Shown here piece by piece: positions 26,618 to 34,711 of a stretch of DNA of 44,421 nt. How positions within the stretch are numbered: the stretch's first letter is position 1; the number at the start of each line of letters is the position of its first letter. Made by a program: the position numbers and the translations under genes. Origin of the DNA: Oscillospiraceae bacterium (GTDB taxonomy: Bacteria > Bacillota > Clostridia > Oscillospirales > UBA929); the NCBI GenBank assembly GCA_031255175.1, contig JAIRTA010000009.1, positions 1-44,421 on the forward strand. Reading direction: 5' to 3'. The notes beneath the pieces are model-generated. The model ran no database searches, was not told where the DNA came from, and saw only the letters and a program-made list of their open reading frames with translations.

Positions 26618-29600
26618 TCAGGCGGGGAATTGTCCGGCGGCGCAGAGCGGTGCATGGGTGTCCCGCTCCCAGAGATACGCCCGGGCCGTTCCGTCGGCCG
26701 GGAGGGCCGCCGCCATCGTATGGTGATAGGCCGCCCCCGCGCCGACGTCCGCCTCATCGGCGTACAGGCCGATGAGGCGGCCCCGCGCGTCGTAGACGGC
26801 CAGCAGACACAGCACCGCCCTGCCGCCGCCGGCTGTGTTGACCACGGTGAAGGCGGCCTCGGCCGTGCCGTCGCCGCCGCCCGGGCCCACGCTGACGGAC
26901 GCTCTGAACGCGGTGTACTCCGCCTCGTCGGAGTCCGGCTTGGCGGCGCAGAGCAACAGCTGCCGGGCCAGCCCGAGCGTCATCTGGTTCGCCTGGGGAT
27001 CTTGGCTCACGGCGTCGGCGTACGCGACCGCGCGCGCCCACCGCGCGGCGCTGGCCCCGGTAAACGCCGACGTATCCCACACCCTCGCCTCGGCCAGCGT
27101 CGCCGTCAGCTGTCCGGCGATTTTCTCCGTCGTCTCGCGCCCGCCCGTCGTCACGGCGATCTCCCGCGACGCGGCCACAAGGTTCATGTTGCTCAGCGCG
27201 TAGAACCGCAGGTAATAGACGCCGGGCGCGGGCACGGCAAAGGCGGTCTTGCCGGCGGTGATCACCCCGGCCGCGTACCCGCTTGTCACAATGTCCGTGA
27301 TCTCCCCGGTGTACACCCCCGGCTGTATGCCGTAGGCCACCTTGTACGCGGTGGCGCCCGCGACCTTCGGGAATTTTATCTGGATGATCGTGCCGGCGGA
27401 CGCCGCCGTCACGTCGATCTCCTGAACCGGCCGCGCGCTGAGTTCGGCCCTGTCCTGCCCGGAGACGGCGCGGACCGTCACATTGTCCGCCGTGAATTTC
27501 CGGTTGTACCCCCGCAGGCCGATCTTGCCCGCCGCAAACTGCGTGTCGCTGACGCTGTACACCGGCACGCCGTTGACGGAATAGTGGAGCTCGCCGCCGC
27601 TCGCGACGACCTTCAAGTGGTTCACCTGGCCGATGGGCTTCACCGCACCGTGGGCCGGCTCCGACAGAGACGTCCAGTTGTTGTTGGCCTTGCCGATGAC
27701 AACCCCGTCGCGCCGGATGCCGAAGTAATAACCCCTGTAGGCGTCCGCGCCGGACCCCTCACCCGTCACACGGACCATGAGGCCCGCGTTGTTGCCGTTG
27801 TTGTCGTCCACCAGACGGATGTCGGCCTCATATACATAGTCGGACCAATCCGCCTGCCCGGCGACGGCCTTGATGTTGCTGCTGCTGCCCAGCTGGATGA
27901 CGCCGCCGTCCACCGTGACGAGCGATGTGTTTCCGTATGCCGTCCACCGGGCGCCGGACGCCGCGGCGTCGGAGAAATCGTCGAAGAAATCGGGCCCGGC
28001 GGGGGCGGCGAGCCAGGCGAGATCCTCCCGCGTCACGGGCCTGACGTCGACGCCGTAGACCGTAAACGCCTCGTTGTAAGAACGCAGGCCGACCGTCCCG
28101 GCGGCAAAGCGCGCATCCCGGACGGCGCCGGCCCACACGCCGTCTACAAACGCCGCGATCGTCTCGCCGTGGGCCACCACTTTCAACGCGTATGTCCGCC
28201 CGGCCTCGATGTGCCACGGGATCCATTTGAGCGTGTGCCAGCCACCGTCCGCGTAGCCGATCACCACACCGGTCCCGTTCACCTCACTGACCCGCCCGAT
28301 CCCGACAAAATACCCGCGATAGTTGTCCGGCCCGGCCCCGCTGCCGGAGGCGCGGATCATCAGGCCGGCGTTGTTGTTGTCCGCCAGCGTGACGGACAGC
28401 GCCGCCTCGGCCGTGTAATCCGTCCACGTCTGCGGGGCCGCCTCCGTCTGCGGGGCGCGGACGAGCACCGTTTTGACGTCGCTGTCCCGCCCGAACGCCA
28501 GCCGCGTCCGCCCGTCTTCCTCCTCGGGCACGATCATCTGGGTATTGCCGTACGCCTGCCACTCGGTCCGGTACGCCTCCGCGGAACCAAAACCCGCGTA
28601 CCGCGCGTCGGGCGCGCCGGCGTCCGGTTCCGGGCTCTCCTGCGATGTGCCGTTGAACGCGCTCAGGTCCTCCTGTGTGACGGGGCGGACCGTGACGCCG
28701 TAGACGGTGAACGCCTCGTCGTAAGAGCGCAGACCGACCGTGCCGCTCGCGAAGCGGCTGTCCTCAAACGTCGTGACAAACTCGTTGTCCAGATAGACGG
28801 CGAACTTCTCCCCGCGGGCCACCACCTTCAGCGTGTAAATCCGGCCGGGCACAATGGGCCGCGCCGCCTGCTTGATGTCGTGCCAGCCGCCGTCCGCGTA
28901 GCCGATCACCACATGGCTGGTGCCGGCCGCGGCCGCCCCGAACCGGCCGATGCCGACAAAGTACCCCTCATACCCGTCTGCGCCGTCCCGGGGGTTCGAC
29001 ACCCGGAGCATCAGGCCGGCGTTGTTGCGCTCGATGTCGTCCACCGACAGGCGGACCTCCGCGACGTAATCGGTCCACTGCGCGGCGCCGGCCGCGTTCA
29101 GATAGGCCTTGTGGTTTGTGCCCCGTTCGAACCGGACGCGCGCCGGGTCTCCCTCCGGAACGGACACGGTGCCGCCCGGGCTGATCCATGTCCAGTCGCG
29201 CCGTATGTCGTCCGGCGCGGCGAATCCGCCGTACACCGCCTCCGGCGCGTTCGGGTCGGGCGTCAGCGCGCCGTCGGACGGCGCCGGCGCCAGCACATAT
29301 TCCCTGCTCTCTTTGGCGGCGCCGTTGATGACGGCCCGGACCCGCACGTAGTAGGTCGCCTCCGGGTTTAGCCCCGTGATCTGCGCGGCGCCGCCGGCAA
29401 AGCCGGACACCTCCGCCGTGTAGACGCCGGGCTCCGTTCCGTACACCACGCGGTACGGGGTCTCCTGGGCGCTGAGGTTGGTCGTCAGCCGGATCCCCGT
29501 CGTCGTCCGGCTCACGCTGCCGACCGCGATGTCACTGATGGCCCTGCCGACGGGGATGACCTCGACAAAGGACACCGTGAGCCCCTCGGTGAAGCGCAAA

Positions 29601-31873
29601 TTGTTCAGCTGTTCGTGGCGGAACTGGAAGCTGCCGCTCGTCTTTGTCTTCAGCCCCGTCACAGTGGCCGTGCCGCCGGACAGATCGAGCGCCTCGCCGT
29701 ACCGGCTGTTCACCTGCACCCGGCCCGCGCCCGTCCCGTGAACGACGAGCGTGTAGTCTTCCGCCGCCGGCACCACCACGTTGTCAAACTCGGTGTACAC
29801 CGCGCCGCCCTGCCGGACCGTACCGCCGTCGCGCCGTATGACCGTCTCCGACGGCGCGCCGATGCGCGGAAATTGGGCGATCCTGAGCCGCCCGGACCCG
29901 TATGGGATCAGCTCGACCGGCTCCGTCATGGTCTCGTCGTGGGGCGTGATGAAGGGCTGCGGACCGGTCAGATTGCCGTTCAGCGTCCACTCCGGGATGA
30001 TCTGCCCCGTGGCCCTCAGCGTCACGGGCGGGGTCTCCGCGCTGAAGGGTTGCAGCGGGATCTGCGCCGCCTCCTCGACGGCGATGCCCGCCGCCGGGTT
30101 GTCGTAGTCGATCACCAGGCCGTAGTTCCAGCGGCTGGCCGCATACACCTCGCGCGTCGGGTAGTCCTCCTTGTGGGGCACCTTGATCTCGCGCAGGTCG
30201 TTGCCCTCCGTGCCGTCCAGGCGGCGCCACTCCTCGTCGATCTTGAGGCCGTATATCAGCGCGCCCTTTTCGATGCCGACGGAGTTGTTGTACCAGGTGG
30301 AGGCTTTGATCTCGCCGGGGAAGACCAGGTTCACCACGTCGCCGTATGTCCACACCCGGTCCACCGTGTAGTATTCGCCGGACACGACGCCCTCGCAGAC
30401 CGCGCCGTTGACCGTGACGACCGGGCCGGCCGCCCACGCGGGGATGCGCAGTTTCAGTTCGAACGCCGCCTCGTCGCCGCCGTAGGTGAGCTTTACGGCG
30501 TCTTTGAACGGATAGTCCGTCTCCTGGCTGAACCGGGCCGTCTTGCCGTCGGCCACCTTGGCCGTCACCCGGTTTGGGCCGTAGGCCGTGACGGCCAGGC
30601 CGCCGTTGTATGTCGCCATCCACATCGACTGCACAAACTTCGCCCACCCCATGTGGTAGTTCGAGAAGCAGCAGTCGTATCCGTCCGGCGCGCCGAAGGC
30701 GGCGCTGTCGCCGTGGTCGTTGTCAAATTCGTGGTTACCCAGTGTGGCCAGCACCTGGTTTTGCTGGATAAAATAGACGTGCCCCGTCCCGTCGGGCGTC
30801 GTCGTGGCGGGCAGCGCGTTGTACGCCATCCTCTCGATGTAGTCGCCGATCCACGCGTCGCCGAGGATCCTCTCGGTGATCTCCATCGAGAGCAGGTTTT
30901 CCACGACGCCGCAGGTCTCCGAACCGCGGGTGGCGCGGTTGTCCCGCGCGCCCTCGTCCGCGTTCGGCAGCCCGTCTATGCGCCCGTGGTCGATGCCCCA
31001 GTGAAAGATCCCATTTGCGGCGGCGTTGCGCCACGCGGCGTCGCCGTTATACTGATAGTACACGGCGGGCGTCTTGAGCCCCTGGCTCGTGTTGACCACG
31101 TGGTAACGCGCCGTCGACGTGTTGTAGATGTCCGCCCAATTGTTCGTCTGGCTGATCAGCAGTTCGCCGAGGCGCAGCAGCCACTCCGTATCCTCCGGGT
31201 CGGCCGCGTCGTACAGGCGGTTGTACAGCCAAAATACACTGTCGATGTTGTCGCCGCCGCGCGCGTCCGCCCAATTTGAGAGCCTATATCTGGGAAGATT
31301 TTCCAATTGATAGCGGAAATACGCCTCCATAAACGGCAGCACGCGCGCGTCCGGCGCGCCGATGTGTTCCGTGTAGCCGTAATAGTCACGCAGCGCCATC
31401 AGCACCGGCATGTTCGGCCACCAATCGCCCAGGCCCGTCGGTCCGAAGGCGCCGTCTGCGCGTTGGCTGCCCAAAATCGCCTCGATCCACTGCTGCGCCT
31501 CGGCTTTCAGCGTCGCGTCGTCCAGCGTAAAGGCCAGCGCCACCAGGCCGCGCATGTAGTAGGGCCCGCGCTCCCACGCCTCGCCGGTCGGCGCCCTCAG
31601 CCAACGGCTGGTGGCCGCGTTGTACTCGTTGAACAGGTGCATATGCCCGCTCAGGCCGTTTTTTTGCAGCAGCAGCTGGTTTTCCAGCCACCCGCTGGCG
31701 CGAACGGCCGACAGCGGCAGCGCCGCGAACGCATCGGCCACAAGCGCCCCCTGGTTGCTGTAATAGTTGGCGTTGCCGGCGCGCGCGGCGGCGGCGGATG
31801 TAAACCGCGCAGTCTGGACGGGCAGAAGCATCGCCAACGCCACGCACAACGAGATGAGTCTTCTGATTCGCAT
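26618..31873 (-). CDS. Secreted multidomain GH127/DUF1680 beta-L-arabinofuranosidase-like protein
   Basis: Signal peptide MRIRRLISLCVALAMLLPVQTARFTSAAA; GSETCGVVENLLSMEITERILG (ETC) and GYDCCFSNYHMGWAKF (CC) match the zinc-cysteine/Glu arrangement of GH127. Then Fn3-like domains, three LamG/DUF1080-like repeats and the FLW C-terminal domain. SD aaggggag. Confidence 0.85.
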   Translation of the reverse strand: MRIRRLISLCVALAMLLPVQTARFTSAAAARAGNANYYSNQGALVADAFAALPLSAVRASGWLENQLLLQKNGLSGHMHLFNEYNAATSRWLRAPTGEAWERGPYYMRGLVALAFTLDDATLKAEAQQWIEAILGSQRADGAFGPTGLGDWWPNMPVLMALRDYYGYTEHIGAPDARVLPFMEAYFRYQLENLPRYRLSNWADARGGDNIDSVFWLYNRLYDAADPEDTEWLLRLGELLISQTNNWADIYNTSTARYHVVNTSQGLKTPAVYYQYNGDAAWRNAAANGIFHWGIDHGRIDGLPNADEGARDNRATRGSETCGVVENLLSMEITERILGDAWIGDYIERMAYNALPATTTPDGTGHVYFIQQNQVLATLGNHEFDNDHGDSAAFGAPDGYDCCFSNYHMGWAKFVQSMWMATYNGGLAVTAYGPNRVTAKVADGKTARFSQETDYPFKDAVKLTYGGDEAAFELKLRIPAWAAGPVVTVNGAVCEGVVSGEYYTVDRVWTYGDVVNLVFPGEIKASTWYNNSVGIEKGALIYGLKIDEEWRRLDGTEGNDLREIKVPHKEDYPTREVYAASRWNYGLVIDYDNPAAGIAVEEAAQIPLQPFSAETPPVTLRATGQIIPEWTLNGNLTGPQPFITPHDETMTEPVELIPYGSGRLRIAQFPRIGAPSETVIRRDGGTVRQGGAVYTEFDNVVVPAAEDYTLVVHGTGAGRVQVNSRYGEALDLSGGTATVTGLKTKTSGSFQFRHEQLNNLRFTEGLTVSFVEVIPVGRAISDIAVGSVSRTTTGIRLTTNLSAQETPYRVVYGTEPGVYTAEVSGFAGGAAQITGLNPEATYYVRVRAVINGAAKESREYVLAPAPSDGALTPDPNAPEAVYGGFAAPDDIRRDWTWISPGGTVSVPEGDPARVRFERGTNHKAYLNAAGAAQWTDYVAEVRLSVDDIERNNAGLMLRVSNPRDGADGYEGYFVGIGRFGAAAAGTSHVVIGYADGGWHDIKQAARPIVPGRIYTLKVVARGEKFAVYLDNEFVTTFEDSRFASGTVGLRSYDEAFTVYGVTVRPVTQEDLSAFNGTSQESPEPDAGAPDARYAGFGSAEAYRTEWQAYGNTQMIVPEEEDGRTRLAFGRDSDVKTVLVRAPQTEAAPQTWTDYTAEAALSVTLADNNNAGLMIRASGSGAGPDNYRGYFVGIGRVSEVNGTGVVIGYADGGWHTLKWIPWHIEAGRTYALKVVAHGETIAAFVDGVWAGAVRDARFAAGTVGLRSYNEAFTVYGVDVRPVTREDLAWLAAPAGPDFFDDFSDAAASGARWTAYGNTSLVTVDGGVIQLGSSSNIKAVAGQADWSDYVYEADIRLVDDNNGNNAGLMVRVTGEGSGADAYRGYYFGIRRDGVVIGKANNNWTSLSEPAHGAVKPIGQVNHLKVVASGGELHYSVNGVPVYSVSDTQFAAGKIGLRGYNRKFTADNVTVRAVSGQDRAELSARPVQEIDVTAASAGTIIQIKFPKVAGATAYKVAYGIQPGVYTGEITDIVTSGYAAGVITAGKTAFAVPAPGVYYLRFYALSNMNLVAASREIAVTTGGRETTEKIAGQLTATLAEARVWDTSAFTGASAARWARAVAYADAVSQDPQANQMTLGLARQLLLCAAKPDSDEAEYTAFRASVSVGPGGGDGTAEAAFTVVNTAGGGRAVLCLLAVYDARGRLIGLYADEADVGAGAAYHHTMAAALPADGTARAYLWERDTHAPLCAAGQFPA
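27460..29210 (-). repeat. Three tandem ~180-aa concanavalin-like modules inside the GH127 protein
   Basis: Repeated NNAGLM(L/I/V)R(V/A), GYF(V/F)GI.R, VVIG.A...W, LKVVA.G, G.(I/V)GLR(S/G)Y...FT...V.VR.V...D. Confidence 0.85.
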
Positions 31874-32059
31874 GTTTGCACTCCCCTTCTTTTATCGCTC
31901 TTCCGTTTCCCCAGACGCGCCCGCGTCGCCGCAGCGCCCAAAACACGCGTCTTTCTCCCGATGTCGCTTTTTTCCCGCCTCTATTATATGGGACAGCCTC
32001 TATGCTGTCTGTACACCTGTTTGAGCATTTTGGTCGTATTTTTGATATGGGAACACAAA

Positions 32060-32090
32060 GAACACAAAAGGAACGGTTCCTTTTGTGTTC
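32060..32090. repeat. 31-bp palindrome with 15-bp arms
   Basis: GAACACAAAAGGAAC-g-GTTCCTTTTGTGTTC; a second partial left arm GGGAACACAAA lies at 32049-32059. Confidence 0.85.
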
Positions 32091-32155
32091 CCGGCCTCAT
32101 CGTCTGCATGAATAACGTGGACAACCGGCGCGCCGCCACCGCACCCGCGTTGCGA

Positions 32156-32198
32156 CAAAAGCCCCCGCCGCCTCCGTCATACGGGGGCGGCGGGGGCT
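32156..32198 (-). terminator. Intrinsic terminator downstream of the toxin-antitoxin operon
   Basis: Minus strand AGCCCCCGCCGCC...GGCGGCGGGGGCT followed by TTTTG. Confidence 0.75.
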
Positions 32199-32291
32199 TG
32201 CTGCTGCGGAGCCGGTCGCCTGATACGGCAACGAAGCAGTTTGGACGACACATGCTGCGTGAGAAACCGTCATACGACCTGCGCAGCAGTC

Positions 32292-32612
32292 TTAGTATAA
32301 ACTCTTATTTTCCTGCCGGCAGTCAATAATCGCGTCGATATATACCTCATCGCCTTCAACCAGAAACAACGCCTTATATCGTCCATAAAACAGACATTTC
32401 CGGTATGTTTCGGCCGGCATATCCGGCACGTCCATCTCATCGGCATATGGAAATTGAAACGGATCATCGGCAATGCGTTTCGAGGCCGCTTTGAAATCCG
32501 TCAGCAGGCCGCGCGCGGCGGCGGGGCTGACGTCCGCCAAAAAACCGGTGTGCGCAATCAGCATCCAATCGGCGCGCCGGGCAAGTGTGACTTTATAGTG
32601 TCCCCGCGCCAT
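32292..32612 (-). CDS. RelE/ParE-family toxin
   Basis: YKVTLARRADWMLIAHTGFLADVSPAAARGLLTDFKAASKRIADDPFQFPY...YRKCLFYGRYKALFLVEGDEVYIDAIIDCRQ; overlaps the antitoxin gene by 20 bp. Confidence 0.8.
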   Translation of the reverse strand: MARGHYKVTLARRADWMLIAHTGFLADVSPAAARGLLTDFKAASKRIADDPFQFPYADEMDVPDMPAETYRKCLFYGRYKALFLVEGDEVYIDAIIDCRQENKSLY

Positions 32613-32889
32613 GTTCAGCCTCCGTTATGATCCGCGCCATTTCGTCGGCCACGCTGTCTGCCGTCCTCCCGGCGTAACCGGCCAAACGGTCGGTTTTGGC
32701 GAAATTGAGTTCGTCGCTGACGCTGCGGTTCAGCGACAGCGACAAAGGAATGGCCCGCTCCCGCACAATCTGATGGAACAGCATATTGATGACGGTCGTC
32801 ATATTCAAGCCGAACTGCGCCAACACAGTCTCCGTCTGTTCCTTCAATTGTGAATCCATCCTGATGCTGATACTCGTATCCTTCACCAT
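32593..32889 (-). CDS. RelB/DinJ-family antitoxin
   Basis: MVKDTSISIRMDSQLKEQTETVLAQFGLNMTTVINMLFHQIVRERAIPLSL; SD gggaggtg. Confidence 0.85.
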   Translation of the reverse strand: MVKDTSISIRMDSQLKEQTETVLAQFGLNMTTVINMLFHQIVRERAIPLSLSLNRSVSDELNFAKTDRLAGYAGRTADSVADEMARIITEAEHGAGTL

Positions 32890-32917
32890 ACAGACACCTC
32901 CCGGTTCTTGTATATAC

Positions 32918-32946
32918 ATTGTACATCATCAAATATGCAATGTCAA
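32918..32946 (-). promoter_or_regulatory. Putative sigma-A promoter of the toxin-antitoxin operon
   Basis: Minus strand TTGACA - 17 bp - TACAAT; adjacent palindromes TGTATATACA (32909-32918) and TGTACA could be the autoregulatory operator. Confidence 0.75.
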
Positions 32947-32981
32947 GCCGGGAGTTTTGCAAATATGGAAAAATATGTATG

Positions 32982-34505
32982 TCACACAGGTTGAAACAGG
33001 TGGTCCAGCGACCGGTATTGTACCGCTTCGGCCAGGTGGCCGGTTTGGATGGCGTCTTCGCCTTCCAGGTCGGCGATTGTGCGGGCTACGCGCAGTACGC
33101 GGTCGTAGGAGCGGGCCGTGAGACCCAGGCGCTCGAACGCGCGGCGCATCAGTGTCTGGCCCTCGTCGTCCAGCGCGCAGCAATCCTTCATCTGCGCGCT
33201 CGAAAGCCTGGCGTTGCACAGGGAGGCGTCCGCAAACCGGCCCCGCTGGCGTGCCCGGGCCGCCTCTACGCGGGCGCGGATGTCGGCCGAGGGCTCGGCG
33301 TCCGCCCGGCCGGCCAGCGCGTCGAATTCGACCGCCGGCACCTCGACCTGCAAGTCGATGCGGTCCAGCAGCGGGCCGGACACACGGCCCAGATAGCCGC
33401 GCACCGAGTCCGCCTTGCACAGGCACCGCCCCGAGGGGTGGCCGTACCACCCGCAGCGGCAGGGGTTCATCGCCGCCACCAGCATGAACGCGGCCGGGTA
33501 AGACAGCGTGCCGGACACCCGGGCGATCGTCACCTGCCCGTCCTCCATCGGCTGGCGCAAAACCTCCAGGGCCAGCCGGTCAAACTCGGGCAGCTCATCC
33601 AAAAACAACACGCCGCCGTGGGCCAAGGAGATCTCCCCCGGGCGCGGGATGGACCCGCCGCCGGAGAGCCCCACCGGCGAGATTGTGTGGTGCGGGGCGC
33701 GGAAGGGCCGCTGGGCCGCCCGCACCCCCTGGGCCAGGTCGGCAAGCCCGGCCACCGAGTGGATCTCGGCGCTCACCAGCATCTCCTCCCGGCTCATCGC
33801 GGGCAGGATCGAGGGCAGGCGGCGGGCCAGCATACTCTTGCCGGCGCCCGGGGGCCCCACCATCAGGATGTTGTGCCCGCCCGCCGCGGCGATCTCCAGC
33901 GCGCGCTTGACATTTTCCTGCCCGCGCACCTCCGAAAAATCGGGCAGCGCGCGCGCACCGTCCTCCGGCGTCCAAACCGGCGCGCACGCCAGCGGGGTCC
34001 GGCCGTCCAGATGGGCCAGGATCTCTTTGAAATGCGCGGCGGGGTAGATGTCGATCCCGTCGGCCAGCGCCGCCTCCCGGGCGTTGGCGGCCGGGATAAA
34101 GATGCTCTTTACGCCGCAGCGCTTGGCGGCCAGCACCATCGGCAGGATGCCGCACACCGGGCGCAGCAGCCCCTCCAGCGAGAGCTCCCCCACAAAGGCG
34201 GCGTCCTCCGGCGGCGGACGGATCTCGCTGTTTGCGGCCAACAGCCCCAGGAGAATGGGCAGGTCGTACAGCGCCCCCTCCTTGCGGGTGTCGGCCGGCG
34301 CCATGTTGACAGTGATCCGCCCGAGCGGGAACTCAAACCCGGAATTTTTCGCGGCGGCGCGCACCCGCTCCCGCGATTCGCGCACGGCGGCGTCGGGCAG
34401 GCCCACCACGTCGAAAGCCGGCAGACCGCCCGAGAGATAACACTCGACGGACACCTCATAACCCGAGATGCCCAAAAGCCCCATACTGCGCACCTTGGCT
34501 ACCAA
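32982..34505 (-). CDS. yifB: YifB/ComM-family Mg-chelatase-like AAA ATPase
   Basis: SMGLLGISGYEVSVECYLSGGLPAFDVVGLPDAAVRESRERVRAA, GPPGAGKSMLARRLPSILP, RPFRAPHHTISPVGLSGGG, MNPCRCGWYGHPSGRC. Confidence 0.95.
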   Translation of the reverse strand: MVAKVRSMGLLGISGYEVSVECYLSGGLPAFDVVGLPDAAVRESRERVRAAAKNSGFEFPLGRITVNMAPADTRKEGALYDLPILLGLLAANSEIRPPPEDAAFVGELSLEGLLRPVCGILPMVLAAKRCGVKSIFIPAANAREAALADGIDIYPAAHFKEILAHLDGRTPLACAPVWTPEDGARALPDFSEVRGQENVKRALEIAAAGGHNILMVGPPGAGKSMLARRLPSILPAMSREEMLVSAEIHSVAGLADLAQGVRAAQRPFRAPHHTISPVGLSGGGSIPRPGEISLAHGGVLFLDELPEFDRLALEVLRQPMEDGQVTIARVSGTLSYPAAFMLVAAMNPCRCGWYGHPSGRCLCKADSVRGYLGRVSGPLLDRIDLQVEVPAVEFDALAGRADAEPSADIRARVEAARARQRGRFADASLCNARLSSAQMKDCCALDDEGQTLMRRAFERLGLTARSYDRVLRVARTIADLEGEDAIQTGHLAEAVQYRSLDHLFQPV

Positions 34506-34521
34506 CCCGGACCCCCCCGAC

Positions 34522-34627
34522 AGACCGTGTGAAAATCACACTTTTTGAATTTAGGCATACAACATATAGTATATGTATACTATATGTTGTATGTGCATGG
34601 GAACACTTTCAGGTTTTCACACGGTCT
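34522..34627. repeat. Nested inverted-repeat element
   Basis: Outer arms AGACCGTGTGAAAA (34522-34535) / TTTTCACACGGTCT (34614-34627), 14 bp perfect. Inner palindrome 34556-34593 CATACAACATATAGTATA-tg-TATACTATATGTTGTATG, 18-bp perfect arms. Confidence 0.9.
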
Positions 34628-34649
34628 TTTGAGCCGTGTGCATCACAAA

Positions 34650-34702
34650 ACAGGCGCCTCTCATCGCCTCCGCCGCGCGACGCCGGGCGTGAAGCGGTGA
34701 GA
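34650..34702 (-). terminator. Terminator of the glycogen operon
   Basis: Minus strand GCGCCTCTCACCGC ... GCGATGAGAGGCGC then CTGTTTTGTG, just downstream of the glgP stop. Confidence 0.7.
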
Positions 34703-34711
34703 GGCGCTCGC

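Noticed and set aside
26630-31279. 913-aa and 554-aa plus-strand ORFs antisense to the GH127 gene
   Set aside because: Shadow ORFs from high GC3 codons; Arg/Val/His-rich, no recognisable domain or signal peptide.
26461-32230. Shared 10-mer TGATACGGCA next to GC hairpins at about 26462 and 32220
   Set aside because: Too short, with flanks not convincingly alignable, to claim a repeat family from this window alone.
32919-34532. 537-aa plus-strand ORF antisense to yifB
   Set aside because: Shadow ORF; YifB motifs on the minus strand account for the region.
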